Assembly (NCBI RefSeq): GCF_027942865.1
Contig: NC_134524.1
Span: 20,823,536 to 20,887,535 of the forward strand
Direction: 5' to 3'
Source of the DNA: Odontesthes bonariensis
Taxonomy: Eukaryota; Chordata; Actinopteri; Atheriniformes; Atherinopsidae
Length of the DNA: 64,000 nt
The notes below the pieces were generated by a model. The model was given only the letters and a program-made list of their open reading frames with translations, did not search any database and had not been told where the DNA came from. Below are positions 45,369 through 57,560 of this stretch, piece after piece. Each line of letters begins with the position of its first letter. Position 1 is the stretch's first letter. Position numbers and translations under genes: made by a program.

Positions 45369-45573
45369 AGGTGGGGTAGGGGATCTTTTTTTACATATTG
45401 CTTGAAATACTCTTCACACCCCCATTGCAACCAATTAATTAAAAGTTTTGAAACAAATATGAAATGTTTTAGTGGCCTCTAGAACGTACAATCTAGGAAA
45501 AACAGTATCCAATCATTGTGAACAGTTCACAATGATTCGCTGGACTCAAAATCCAGGATCTCCTACCCTACCT
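45369..45573. mobile_element. TTAA MITE in the 3' UTR of SAMD9L-CARD copy B
   Basis: A 205-bp insert with inverted ends AGGTGGGGTAGGGGATC and complement, flanked by TTAA (45365-45368 and 45574-45577). Copy A has a single TTAA here (27573-27576), an empty site. It belongs to the same family as the element at 55312-56398. Confidence 0.88.
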
Positions 45574-45919
45574 TTAAGGACTCTGGTGAGGCCAGCTGGA
45601 TATTTTGTAAAGCTTCCCGGGAAACAAAGTGTGAGTGCATTTGTACTGTACATAAGGGTAAAACCACTGCACTCATCATGATATCAATCCTCGAGATTTT
45701 CTTTCTACAACAATTTAAAAAAAAAAACTAAATCATATACATTCCACATGTCTAATGATTTACTTTTAAAGGATGGAGGATGGCAATTAGAGGGGTAATA
45801 ATATGCTTATTGTTTTCGTATTTTTGTATATTTCCTAAACGTGACAAGAGGAGCTGCAGTGACGTACTGCACAGAATGAGAAAAATGTGGTTTATGTTGA
45901 AAATGAATGCATGTAAACT

Positions 45920-46045
45920 GTTCAAATAGACCATCCAGCCATCCATTTTCTATACCGCTTAATCCAACTCATGGTCGAGGGGCGGGGCTGGAGCCTATCC
46001 CAGTAAATCGCGAGTCCATCGCAGGGGCCAGGGCTCTTCATGTGG
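45920..46045 (+). repeat. RTE-like LINE tail fragment
   Basis: Carries 'ccatccattttctataccgc' and 'ggggctggagcctatccca', seen in many fish LINE 3' ends. Private to copy B. Confidence 0.5.
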
Positions 46046-46231
46046 GCCCCAAAGTAAAGTTCTGAACCTTTAAATAGACACAAAATGAGCTCTTAAAAAA
46101 AAAACTGCTCAATTTTCCACAAAGGAAAGAACAAATGCAAATACTAAAAACAGTTACATTAGTATAATTGGTCATTTTTAATGGCAGTCGAAGAGGAAAC
46201 GCTGGGCAATAAATACATTTTGACATTTTCT

Positions 46232-46570
46232 GACATTTTTCTGCCACGCACTTGTTTCCGGACCAGAGGAGACCGATCCTTCCAGGCTGTTAATCCCAGG
46301 CTTTGGAACGATCTTCCGCTCTCTCTGCGCTCGATGGAGTCTGTTGACGCCTTCAAAAGGCAACTTAAGACCTATTTATTTGTTCAGGTTTTTTCTTAAT
46401 TGTCTTAGGGCTCCTATGATTGTCACTGAGTTGCCTTGGCCTTTTAAACTTATACTTTTATGTACTTCTTAACTGTGTGTTTCTATTGTACCTGTAAAGC
46501 GCTTTGTGACCCTGGTCTGTGAAAAGCGCTGTACAAATAAAGATTGCTTACTTACTTACTTACTTACTTA
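46232..46570 (+). mobile_element. L2-type LINE 3' end with CTTA tail, inserted in copy B
   Basis: Encodes RTRGDRSFQAVNPRLWNDLP and FKRQLKTYLF, the C-terminus of LINE ORF2, then 'agcgctgtacaaataaag' and CTTA repeats. Flanks resemble a target duplication (ACATTTTCT at about 46223-46231 and ACATATTCT at 46570-46578). The copy A site (about 28667-28680) is empty. Confidence 0.75.
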
Positions 46571-46792
46571 CATATTCTCTGCTGGCATCATTTAAAAGCC
46601 ATTTTGGAGATGAGGAAGGTCAAGATTGTGAAAATATTTTATGGGACCAACTGTTCTTTGATGATTTTATTGTGTACCTTTATAATGTTTAGCTCAATTT
46701 TGGTTTACTGACGATATGACATTAAAAATCAACAGATTTTTGTTTCCATCTTTATTTTTTATGATTTGAAGTTTTTTTCTTCAAATCAAAAC

Positions 46793-46923
46793 AATCCCCC
46801 CAGAAGAGCTGGAGGAAGTGGCCGGGGACAGGGACGTCTGGGTTTCTCTGCTCAAGCTGCTGCCCCCGCGACCCAATTCCCGGACTAGCGGAAGATGATG
46901 GATGGATGGATGGATGGATGGAA
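46793..46923 (+). mobile_element. Rex3 LINE 3' tail with GATG repeats, inserted in copy B
   Basis: The translation carries EELEEVAGDRDVW-like and LLKLLPPRPNSRTSG residues, the end of Rex3 ORF, followed by GGAT repeats. Flanked by GAAGTTTTTTTCT at about 46767-46779 and 46920-46932, a 13-bp target duplication. The empty site is in copy A near 29110. Confidence 0.75.
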
Positions 46924-47502
46924 GTTTTTTTCTACCTATTTTCTTGTGGAAGACACTTAGTGGTCTACAACTCATTTAGGATGAACTGGATTAGTGTAGG
47001 AAGGGGCAGATGTGTCAGTTTCAGTGCACATTTAAGTCGACCAACAGTTGTAACTTGGCTGGATCATTTTATTTGACTACTGTTTTTGCTGCAAAATCCC
47101 CGCAGGGGACAGGGATCGCTGTGTTGATCCAAGTATGTCCAACTCTACTACAATAGCTGGCAAATATGCATCCTTTCAGCTTGGGCTACTGAGAAACTGA
47201 ATTTAGTAGCATTTTAGCCAGAGTAACATGTTTGCATGGATTTTAAAAGTTTGTTTTTTATCAGATTAAAGCAATGATTAGTTTTCGAACATCATTAATG
47301 TACCGAGGGTGTGAGTTTCTATTACAAAATAAACTAGAACATTTAATTTGACTTGTTTTGTCTTTTTGTGAGCATGTTTGCTCATCACATATATTTCTAA
47401 ATCATAGAAATATGCACTCTTATTTTTGTTAGGTCCTGTAACATTACAATGCATCGTTTCTTGACATTTTTGGTGGTCTCCTGGGGGTGGGTTTGTGAGC
47501 CT

Positions 47503-47643
47503 TTGAAGCATGACAACAAGTTAACATGGATGCAGTTACATCCGACAAATGTAAGGGAAGCCAAAGAGCTGAGGATTGGCAAATTCTCTAGTGATACTTT
47601 AAAGAAAATAAAAAAGCTGATTAATCAGTTGGCAGAGGTTTAA
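47503..47643 (+). pseudogene. Conserved-looking open fragment, unknown, in 3' DNA of copy B
   Basis: The frame reads KHDNKLTWMQLHPTNVREAK, then ELRIGKFSSDTLKKIKKLIN and QLAEV before a stop. The residue mix (amphipathic, charged, few low-complexity residues) looks like real protein, unlike the DNA around it. Copy A has lost the first 75 bp and carries several substitutions in the rest. I do not recognise the family. It may be an exon fossil of a third gene or a decayed downstream exon. Confidence 0.3.
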
Positions 47644-48069
47644 TGAAAAAAAAGAAATACAATGACAAAAAGGAATATTGGATGTGTCACTATGGTTTGT
47701 ATTTGTGATTGGAATCATCTTTTACAATACACTAAAAAAGAAAAAGGTAATCACAAACTTTGAAAACTCTTGCCTTTTAAATGCAGGGCGTCCTCTTGTA
47801 TGATGCATTTTTAAAATAAGGTGCTCATATCGTAATCAGCAAAAGATCCTGCATACTTGTTCCAGCACCGTTTATTAGCAAACTACCGGTACAGCTGCTG
47901 TACATTCCCCGAAGGTCCGTTTTTCAAGAAAAATTTGCCCCTTCAGTTTGGAATATCTATGCAATACAAAGTGATGGTGACAGATTTAATCCAATCTCTG
48001 TGTAAACTTGACAAACGGTTTTGGGAGACACCAAGTTCTAAAAGTACTAAAAACTCTCACTAAGATGAG

Positions 48070-49270
48070 TTTTTGTCTTTTCCTCACACAGAATTGCTTT
48101 GAGATTAGTCCTCAACAATTACTCTCAAGCTAAGACACGTAGCCGCAGGATTCTCAGGCTAAGTTGGGGGCTCTCTGAGAGGGTTATGAGAAGCTTCATG
48201 GACACAACCTCTGGATTCCATGGTTGCCATGGTTCCTCTTCAGGTGCATCATCTGCTTAAAAACAAACAAAAACACCACCAGCTCATAGAACTGCTTTTT
48301 CCTCTCATTTTTTTTTCCCAGTTCTGGAAAACTAATAATGTGGTAATAATAACACTTCTTCTGATGATTTGTTGCCTCCTGACATGAACTAAAGACTCGA
48401 CCGACAGACTTACAACATGGAAAATGTCAGGTTTGGGCACTTATAAATTCTGCACTCTTTTCTGTGTTTCTCTGCTCAGACTTTTCAAAACTTCTCTTGT
48501 TCTGATCATCAAAACTCTCTGAAACAAACACTCACCACCCCACAGCTCACCTGCCGCACAAATTACAGTCAAGTCAGGTTCAAACTCATCTGAAACATTA
48601 CTCGAATAATGTGGCTAGGCGGACTTCAAACCTGCCATCTCTTTTTACACTTGCGTATGGAAATTGACATTAAATCACATGTTCGTACAGCTGATAAAAC
48701 TGTTCACAGGACAGATTCCAGCTGGGACACAAAGAAACATAATGTAAAAACAGGCGGCTTCCAGCTGTCTGTGCTTCTGTGTTGGAGTAGATGATTAGGG
48801 TCAAATAGGCCTCCTATTTTAAAGTTAAAAGCTTAAGATCTATCAAAAGCGCTTTCACATGTGAGTGTGGTTTTTCTTTGACCACCAATCCCAGTCTGCA
48901 AAAGCACGTGTCACGTCAAACAGCCCTGCCTCTTCTCTAGGATGCCTTTTTTTTTTTTTTTTCCTCTCAGACTTGCTCTGAGATTGGTCCTATCACATTT
49001 TCTGGAGCCGATAAAGTTTTTCACAGGACAGATTCCCTCAGCTTCCCTCAGGACACAGTGATTCCACGGTTGCCATGGTTCCTCCTCAGGTGCATCATCG
49101 CTTTGAAAACAAGCAAAAAACACCACCAGTTCACAGAACTTTTCTTTCTCACATTTCACTCCCCCGGTTCTGAAAAACGAACACTTCTGCTGAGAATTTG
49201 TTGCATCCTGACAGGAACTAAAGACTCTCAGTGACGCACTAAAGAGTCACATAAACTTACAAAATAGAAA
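48070..49270. repeat. Two diverged direct copies of a 0.3-kb segment
   Basis: 48070-48400 and 48950-49225 share 'ggttgccatggttcctc' followed by 'caggtgcatcatc', and later 'aggaactaaagactc' in the second against 'tgaactaaagactc' in the first. On the minus strand both read DDAPEEEPWQPWN. The first copy overlaps the right end of the segmental duplication, so a third instance lies at 30180-30382. Confidence 0.65.
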
Positions 49271-49319
49271 AACATCAGGTTTGAGCTTAACTGTTAAGTG
49301 TTTGGCAAGTCACAGAATG

Positions 49320-49700
49320 CAGTGGTACATTTGTACAGTGATTCTGTTGTAGATTTGCTGCTATGATTTGGATCATTATCCATTTGCATGACCCATTTTC
49401 AGCCAAGCTTTAGCTGGTGGACAGATGGCCTCACATTTGAGTATAGTTTGGTATACAGAGGAGTTCATGGTGGGCTCAATGCAAGGTGCGAGGGTCCTGT
49501 GGCTGCAAAACAAGCCTAAATCATCACCCCTCCACCACTGCTAACGTTACAGTTAGTTTGATTTGTGTGCGCTGATGTTTTTGCCGATATGATTTGCAAA
49601 CCTAAGCCGTACTTCCCTGTTCTTTTTGAAGAGAAGAGGCTTTGTCCTGGCATCCCTTCCAAACAAGCCATTCTTCTTCTATTTATGAGGAAGTCATGCT
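49320..49700 (-). mobile_element. Tc1-like transposase fragment
   Basis: Read on the minus strand in frames broken by stops, it gives GGGVMI, ACFAATGPSHLALS and, further on, MQMDNDPNHSSKSTTE, a typical catalytic-core segment of Tc1-like transposases including the DNDPNH block. Decayed. Confidence 0.65.
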
Positions 49701-50390
49701 GTCAGTGGATGCAAATCCTGAAAGGCTGGGCGTAGTGATAATGCATGGACATCCTTTGGCATATTACTTGAAGTCCATTACAGCAAAAATATGCACACGA
49801 TGTGATAATTACATTAAATTTGTTCAATTTCTCATTAATTAATTATTAAAAAATGATTTTTTTTGTTTAACGACCAATACGGTTCTTTTGTAAAATTGTA
49901 TATAAGAGTGATAAGTAGAAGGGTATTTTTGCATTCCTTTGACACACTATATATATATGCGCTTGTGTCAATTCCAGTTTAATTTTACTATTAAAAACTG
50001 TTGTATTCATATTTCTTCATATCATTATTCTCTCCTTTATTGACAGAAGACAGGGCACAACTGAATAGTCAAAAAAATTATCTTATATAATCTTTTCCTA
50101 AAGACTTTACATTGACTTCATTGGAAAGCATGACATGGTTCAGGAAAGATGGTCGGAGAAATTCTTCAGGAAAAGACAACTGCGCTGTCATGCAAACTCC
50201 ACATATGCTGAGCTGTAATATGGGTCTGCAGCACTGAAACTACAACTAAATATGGCTGAGCTTTATTTTGAACGTTGCAGCTTCAAGCAATTGTGGGACA
50301 GAATTATTTCTGCCATAAGGGATAGTCCAGTGTTTTAGCTGAAGGAGATAAATGTTGTGTTTTCCCTGTGATTTTCCCTTAAAATTCACT
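49700..50390. other. Non-coding; nothing recognised
   Basis: AT-rich; no family-level match. Confidence 0.35.
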
Positions 50391-50509
50391 CCCCCAATTG
50401 AAATTAAATTAAATGGAAAGTAAATTAAATGAGAAAATACTTTATTTATCCCAAAAGGAAATCACATAATTAAAAAATATATTTCTATACATAAAATTAT
50501 ATAGTTTTA

Positions 50510-50700
50510 ATGTGAATATGATCCAGAAACACTGCAGTCTCTTCTGTGCCAGAAGAAAGGCTCCCTTCCAGATGATGTCTTTTTAAGGGAAGGCCTTGTA
50601 TTTTTCAGCAAGACAATGTTAAACCACATTCTGCATCTATTCCAACAGCATGGCTTCATAGTAGAAGAGTCCTTTCTAGTTATCTAATAAGTGAGTTGTG
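50510..50700 (+). mobile_element. Tc1-like transposase fragment, second family
   Basis: A plus-strand frame reads PCIFQQDNVKPHSASIPTAW followed by LHSRRVLSSYL. QQDN.KPH is the second catalytic Asp block of Tc1-like transposases. No flanking parts are preserved. Confidence 0.55.
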
Positions 50701-52390
50701 ATCCTTTTGATAATTCTGACAAATATGAAAGTATGCGCAAGACGATAGTGATGCCAAGACAACGGAATTTGTTTACCAAATGTGCTACATTCAAAACATG
50801 TTTTAACTCATCCTAGCTTGGCAAAACTGACTCACAAACCTGTGGGACATGTTTCCGTTTTCACGATCTGAACATTTCCTCAGCATCAGACGGAGTGTTA
50901 GGTTTTCAGAGTTTCAAAGATTTCTGAACTAATAACAGCAAAAACTTACTGTGGATTCTGCAATTTAGCAACAGTTTTTTTTTTTTTTTAATTCACATCT
51001 TTAATTACAAACAATCTGGCACAGCCCTATACCCGTGACATTGCACCTGTACCCGCCTTGGGTGTAGCGTTTCACCTGTGGTTTGCACACATAAACGACA
51101 GTCAGACTCTTCAGAGGTGTTCCCAGAAACAGAAAGGTAAGAATCATGTTATTTCTATGTGTCTGACTGATTTCACAAACAACGGATAAGTGAATTATTA
51201 CTCCCAAGAGTACTAATCAAAGTGTTCTACAGAGGTTGTACTTTAGGCAAAAATCATGTGACTGTCTGATAATATTTAATTATGTCATATCATACACAGG
51301 ATGTGTTTTTAGGTGAAGTACTTAAATGTTGGTCACTTGCTCGTTACTACTCTGAACTGAGTAGATCACATTAGTTTTAATGTTTTAAAAAGTGCCAAAA
51401 CTACTGCCAGTACAGGGAGCTGGATGGAATAAAATGGGATGCGTTTGGGTGTTATTCGGTTTAAATAAGATGAATTATATTTAGATTAATGCGGAGGTGA
51501 ACTGAGGACAGGTTTTAACCTAGCTTTATTCAGTGACCTGCAGCAACTATAGGGTTACACAATGCAGTTCTTGCAGATTCCAATAAGTAACATTTTACTC
51601 CTTTGCCCCAAATGTTACACCTGACTCAATAACAAATACTGTGTTTTTGCCAGATGACTTGGGAGTGTGGCGTCGTGAATAGCTGCCCACACTCCGAATT
51701 CTGTCTGTAGATCTACTTGGTGGACAAAATTACGCAAAAACATGGGATTGAAGTAAAAAAAAGTCACATGCTGCACAGAGTGACATGTGAAAACTGTTCC
51801 TCGTTTTCATCATTTTCATGTGAAATTAAAATATGTGTTTACAGAGTTTACACAGTGTATCTTTGTAGATGATACAGCATAAATGCATAAAAGCAAAATA
51901 TTTGGACCACTGAGTTTCCTGATTTGTGGACCTTTATACAGTATTTTTGGAATTTCTTGTCTAGATTGTCGCTATTTTATTATGTTGTTTTTTTTACATC
52001 AAAGGTGCGGTTCGAAATGTATTATTTAAAAAGAAAAGGAGGAAAGTCTCATTTGTAAGGTAATCTGCAGATCAACAAAGTCAGAGGAAGGGATGAACCA
52101 TAGGCAAAACCTGCTCAACACGCAAAAGGGAATCTGATGTCAAAATGTGTTTACAGAGCGTGTGTCACGCTTTACAAATTTTCCTGCATTGTGGTGCAAA
52201 TGGTTAAAACACAGATCAATAAATGTATATGTGTCGATGGTGAAATATTTCTGGGTCACGAGGCACATTTGTGGATTGCTTTGTGCGTTTTTTTTAAATT
52301 ATTAAAGTCCAATAAAAAAAATTTAAAAGCAGATGCAAAACAGATGCATGCACATAACAACTCTACATGCATTTTTTTGTAAACGAGCAT
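50700..52390. other. Non-coding; nothing recognised
   Basis: AT-rich DNA without recognisable gene or repeat family. Confidence 0.35.
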
Positions 52391-52399
52391 TTGTAAAAC

Positions 52400-52630
52400 A
52401 AACATCCCACGAAGCGAAATTGGTCTGGACCAGTACATCTGGCCCACATACCGAAAAGAATGACGGCACTTTAACGGCCCAGATACGCTTTGCCAGAGCT
52501 GGTCCACACATTGGCCAGCTGCGGGCCACCATTGCCAGATCTGGCCCTCATCCGGTTCACTTGCCATGCCAGCAGTAGGGCAGAAGTGCCGGCTTGATGC
52601 CAGATCTAGCCCAGACCCGTCTGCTATGTG
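52400..52630. repeat. Dispersed fish repeat with 'ccagatctggccc' motifs
   Basis: Contains several imperfect copies of CCAGATCTGGCCCA-type phrases that recur in many fish genomes. Family not assigned. Confidence 0.4.
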
Positions 52631-52715
52631 GGATGTGTGGTGAGAATGTGTGCACAGATTTTTCTGTCATTAGGTTGACTCATATGCAGCTTTTGACTTC
52701 CAAAAGGCAATTTAA

Positions 52716-53336
52716 AGGGATAGTTCGCCTCTTTTGACATGAAGCTGTATGACATCCCATATTAGCAATATCATTTATGAACATTGACTTACCCCCCGCT
52801 GCATCCTGTGAGCCGAGTTCCAGCCGAGTTTTGGCGTCCACGAAGGTAGTCCGGCTAGTTGGCTGGGGTCCCGAAAATAAAGCGTTTTGCTTCTCAAAAC
52901 AATATGCGTTCAAAAGAGTAATACATTTGCATCACAAAATCGTTCAACAGAAAAAGTCAGACCTCACAATCGCTTGGCGCTATTTTTGCCTCCCTTCATA
53001 TTAATGCGTTCAGCCACCTGCCTACAGCCGCGCCTGTTACGGTGTTTACTGCTCGGTCTGCACTTCGGTCTGCACGGTTTACACAGCCCGTAGTGATACG
53101 AAGGGAGAGAGGAAGTAGCGCCAAGCGATTGTGAGGTCTGACTTTTTCTGTTGAACGATTTTGTGATGCAAATGTATTACTCTTATGAACGCATATTGTT
53201 TTGAGAAGCAAGACGCTTTATTTTCGGGACCCTAGCCAACTAGCCGGACTACCTTCGTCAACGCCAAAACGAGGCTGGAACTCGGCTCACAGGACGCAGC
53301 GGGGGGGGTAAGTCAATGTTCATAAATGATATTGCT
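52716..53336. mobile_element. TTAA foldback element (Kolobok-like MITE), right end truncated
   Basis: TTAA at 52712-52715, left arm AGGGATAGTTCGCC and onward. An inverted right arm runs to 'gatattgct' near 53337, where it breaks off, missing the last about 45 bp. Confidence 0.75.
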
Positions 53337-55307
53337 AAAAAAAAGCCAACGTAACATGATCCGTGTGCATGTTTGGTATCCTTCCTGATCCACACAAGGC
53401 TGTGTATTGTGCCAGTTAATTATGGATTCATCCATTACAGATAAAACAGGTGTTGCCAGTCCTCCGTCTGATGCTGTCTTCAAGTGGGCTCACATAACTG
53501 TTTTTAGCTCTGCAGGATCATTTGCATTTTTTGAAGACTTTTCTTGCTCTTTTTTTCATTTGAGCTTTTTTTTTTGTACATGATTCATCAACTTGGAACC
53601 CCGGGTGAGTCAGGTTTCTTTTTCTCTGCTTTTCTGCCGAGTGTTTCAGTTTCACATTTAGTAAAAAGGTGCGTCTTCTTTGCTGCTGCTTTCATTGCTA
53701 TGTCTCTTGACGGCGCCAACAATGGTTTTATATTCAAATCTTTACGGGAAGTCTGCATCCATTCATGTTGAAACATGAAAGTGGAAATCAGGCTTGGTGT
53801 GTGTAATCAGTGTACACACAGTTTTAGTCACAAAAGCACACAGATCTGGACCCTGAGGTCATTATACAGACTTGATTAACTTAGGTATTTCTGTCGGTCC
53901 ACTATGTGGACATTTCCTTTTTTTTTTTTTTGCTTTTACAAGCTAACACATGGGCAATGTTTATGTGATAAATAATATTATAACTGATATTAGACAGTTG
54001 TTAGTTAGAAGTAGTTTAATTTTGTCTTGAATGTAAATGCATTTTTAAATCTGTGTGAGTTAAATATTCGCTATTGGTAATGCCTCGGGGATCCAATAGG
54101 GGGAGCACGCACCTCTTCCTCACTCAGTAAAGACGAGTGAAGGAGAGAGCGACTTTCATTTATTCGTTCTCCCATCGCTATTTCCCTTGTTCAAGGTATT
54201 TACAAGTAAAAAGCAATGTAAATTTGTTAAGAGCATGTTCATAAGAGTTTTCTCTGTGTGATTGTAGGTTGATACAATAGGAGAATCTTTTTATTGAGTG
54301 TCTTAGAAGTCTTGTATAGCTCATGGAAACAGGTTCAAGCTAAGTGGCTAGGTACCTCGTGGCTACGCTAGCGAGTTAAGAGTGTTAACATAAGGAATGT
54401 GCTTACTCTTTTATTTGTCCGAGTTCAATTTGTGTCAGTAGCAAGATAAGTAAAAGTTTAAAAAAAACATGTATCATATCTTCATGGTAATATAGTATAG
54501 TTATGTTAAAAAAAGATCATTTAGAAAATGTTAAAAACCTATGCTAGACATGGTTGCTGTGGCCCTGAAAGCGGGGTGTGATTATGCCAGATATGTATTT
54601 TGTGTTTGCTGTGCTTATGGTTGATGAAGACTCATAGCTATTTCCCTTGTTCAAGGGTACAACATTTAACCAGTGCTTACAAGATTCTTTGATTATTTTT
54701 GTAATGGTTGGCTCTGATGAGTGCACTATGAAGCAAGATTAGGAGCTTATTGCACTGCATTGACCTGAAGGTTATAGCTTTTGATTGCTGCGATTGGGCA
54801 GTTTATGTTCAATTTCGGATTAAATGGGATGAAAAAAGAAAAAGTACCATCCTTTTACTGCTTTTCGAGCAAACTGAGACTGAAACAACAACATAAACGT
54901 TGTGAGGCATCAATATCAAAATGTCATACATTAAAAAATATTAACTAAAAATCCTTTTGACCAAAAACTCAGCGTTGAATTAACAACACGGAATGTAGAT
55001 TCTGAGGCAAGGAAATACGTGTCAGCATGCATAAAGTCTGTAGATGACACCCTGAGTTAAAAAAGAAAGATAATAATCACTGAATGTTGTGACAAACCAG
55101 AAAACACAAAGAAAAAGTCTGGCTGAGTTGGACGTTCTTTGTATTACATCCTTTTGGGGTTGCAGTCGACTGCAGTTAATAATCCTGCATTCAAGAACAA
55201 ATTGGAGCTCAAAAATTCCAACTTTCCCCCCCACGACAACAAGTCTGATTTCCTGACCAGGAAATCTGAAATACACATCTTAAGCAAAAAACACCTAAGA
55301 AGACGTC
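53337..55307. other. Non-coding; possible 5' leader sequence for the downstream gene
   Basis: No coding exon recognised. A 20-bp sequence (GCTATTTCCCTTGTTCAAGG) occurs twice, at 54178-54197 and 54637-54656. The first is followed by a donor-like GTATTT after a CpG-containing stretch (54090-54197), so it could be an untranslated first exon. Confidence 0.25.
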
Positions 55308-55311
55308 TTAA

Positions 55312-56398
55312 AGGTAGGGTAGGAGATCCTGGATTTTGAGTCCAGCGAAGCTGCATTTTGAAAATACACAGGTAAAAAGTCCCAACCCTTTTCTTCACTT
55401 TCCCCCCGAAGCCACGCCTCTAGAGTACATGAACGCGCACGAGCACGAAGGTGCACGAGCGCTGTTCTGACAGCAAGCATCGATCGTTGCCGTATTTAGT
55501 TTATGCTAACTATACGTTTAATAATGCTAGGTGCTAGCCAAGCTGGCTCTAGTTTAGCTTCCCGCCAAGCTTCTCGACGCGTAATTCGTTCATGGAGCAG
55601 GGTACGCGCACAGGGGGAAGGAGGGGGAAGGAGGGGGAGGGAGGGGGAGGGAGGAGCAGATTGCAGTTTGATAGACGCATCAGAATCCAATCATTGTGAA
55701 CGGTCCGTTCAGTATGATTGGATACTGTTTTTCCTAGATTGTACGTTCTAGAGGCCACTAAAACTTTTCATTTTTGTGTCAAAACGTTTAATTAATTGGT
55801 TGCAATGGGGGTGTGAAGAAAATGTGAAAGAATTTATATACTTATGTTACAGGTAGTCTTATGTTACAGGTAATCTTATTTACCCATGTTGCAGGCAATC
55901 TTATATTCATGTGATGTGTGTTGTACCAGACACTGAACTTTAATTGCACTTTGTCTCTGTTTTCAACAACATGATTGTCTCTGCTTTGCAAAACATGATA
56001 TTAATAGTATAATCTGCCCTGCAACTTGCAACCTGCGAACATCTGTGTCCTTATCTGTAAGTTTCATGCGTGGGATGCGCAGGCCTTACTGTGAGAAGAT
56101 CCTGTTGATTTACGTTAAGCTACGTCATGCACCTCACGAGATCGCGCCTCGCGCGCCAGACAGGAAATAACTCCTTTCTGTGTAACTTGTTTGTACCACC
56201 GTATAAAAGCTTGTGTGACGCGCCGCAACGGCAGAGCTCTCCATGTTCTGTATGAGCATGTGTTTCGATTAAATCAACTACCAGGGCACATAACGGACTT
56301 TGTTCATTTATTTGACTTGAGAAAGATTTTATTCCTCCACAAGTATTTCAAGCAATATGTAAAAAAAATGCTCCAGAAAAAGAACCCCTACCCCACCT
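55312..56398. mobile_element. TTAA element, full-length relative of the 205-bp MITE, carrying an inserted LTR-like block
   Basis: Flanked by TTAA (55308-55311 and 56399-56402), ends AGGTAGGGTAGGAGATC and the complement of AAGGTGGGGTAGGGG. The outer parts match the MITE at 45369-45573 in reverse orientation. Includes a purine-rich GGGGGA repeat at 55613-55655 and the inserted block at 55823-56341. Confidence 0.7.
55823..56341 (+). repeat. Probable solo LTR inside the TTAA element
   Basis: Comparison with the uninterrupted MITE shows about 0.5 kb of extra DNA here. It begins TGTGAAAG and ends TCCTCCACA (TG...CA), has a TATA-like GTATAAAAG at 56201-56209 and an ATTAAA signal at 56268-56273. No internal retroviral genes are present. 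The target duplication is not clean. Confidence 0.45.
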
Positions 56399-56477
56399 TT
56401 AAGCAAGATTGAACCAATATGCCTTCCTCTAGAAGAGGAATTAAAGAGGATTATTAATAGTTCTATGCCCGCTAACT

Positions 56478-56600
56478 ATTCAATTAATTTTTTATTTATA
56501 TAGTGCCAAATACAACAAATGTCATCTCAAGGCACTTAGATAGTAAGTCCAATTCAAGCCAATTGGAATTCAATTAATTAATAATAATCATAACTACTGT
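56478..56600 (-). repeat. L2-type LINE tail, antisense
   Basis: Reverse complement of the 3' end at 8390-8470 (matching 'gatgacatttgttgtattt'). Confidence 0.65.
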
Positions 56601-57560
56601 TCAGCCCATCCTCACTGTCATGGGGTAAGAGGTGGAATACACTCTGGACAGGCCACCCGTTCATCACAGGATTCCAACAGCAGATTTCAGTAATGCTATA
56701 TATGAATCTTGATGGTAAAAATGGGCGGAATAAAAACGGAAGATGTGCTTTTAAGTTAATCCACCAACATCACTGATACACTGGCTTCTGAAACTTGAAG
56801 AGTCAGTGTGCCAACAAACATGTAGGAGAGTCCATCACTTTGCAGAACTTCTCTGTAGGAGCTATTTCTCTATTTCAAGTTAAGTATTAGAATTTAGATT
56901 TCTTTTTATATTATTTGCTTAGTTTTTGGTTGATAATTAGCATTTTTGTTTAATTTGAGTTGTTTAAGATAAATTCATTTTTTGTTTGGGAAATGGGCGT
57001 TTCACACATAAATACTTGGGTTTTAGGGAGCTCTGGGCGCACTTGGGTGGTCACATGTTTTTTTTTTTTTACCAGTTAGCAGTTTTCAGTGGTCGGTTCG
57101 TCAATCAGTGGGTGAACAGGTGAGGCAAGCAGAAGCAAGGGCGGGAATCAGAGCAGGAGAGGCAGGAAGGGATCCTGTAAAGCTTGTCATGTTCTGTTTT
57201 GCCTGCAAACTCGGAATAAACCCATGATGAACTACATTTTTGACGTTTTTGGACCTTTTTACTGCGTAAACCAGAAACCCACAGTGCGTCAAGTAACTAT
57301 TTGAGTTCTGTTTAATTTTAGTTTGGTAATCTTTAAGACAAAAGTTTTTATTATTATTATTATTATTATTTTCATAGACAAATAGTCACTATAGTCTCCT
57401 CATCCTAATATATCCACAGCTATATTATATCCATTGCTGTTTGCTGCTATTTGAACATAGTGATAGGATGATACCTGTTTTGCTGTTTGTGGTGTGTTAC
57501 GATCATTGCCTGGAAACTCTTTGACCAATGCTTAATCTTACATTTCTTTCATCTGAAGGT
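56600..57560. other. Upstream region of SAMD9L-FIIND copy C
   Basis: No coding exon recognised. A polypyrimidine tract and acceptor (ending CATCTGAAG) precede the coding exon at about 57560, so at least one untranslated exon is expected upstream. An ATT microsatellite lies at about 57350-57371. Confidence 0.4.

Larger units (their letters stand above)
41311..48272 (+). repeat. Segmental duplication, copy B
   Basis: Direct repeat of 22693-30382. Private insertions here are a 205-bp TTAA MITE (45369-45573), an RTE tail (about 45920-46045), an L2 fragment (46232-46570) and a Rex3 tail (46793-46923). It lacks the Harbinger and Rex3 insertions of copy A. Confidence 0.92.

Noticed and set aside
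46181..46399. A second host gene frame in copy B 3' DNA
   Set aside because: Its protein (NPRLWNDLP, RQLKTYLF) is the tail of a LINE ORF and is missing in copy A.
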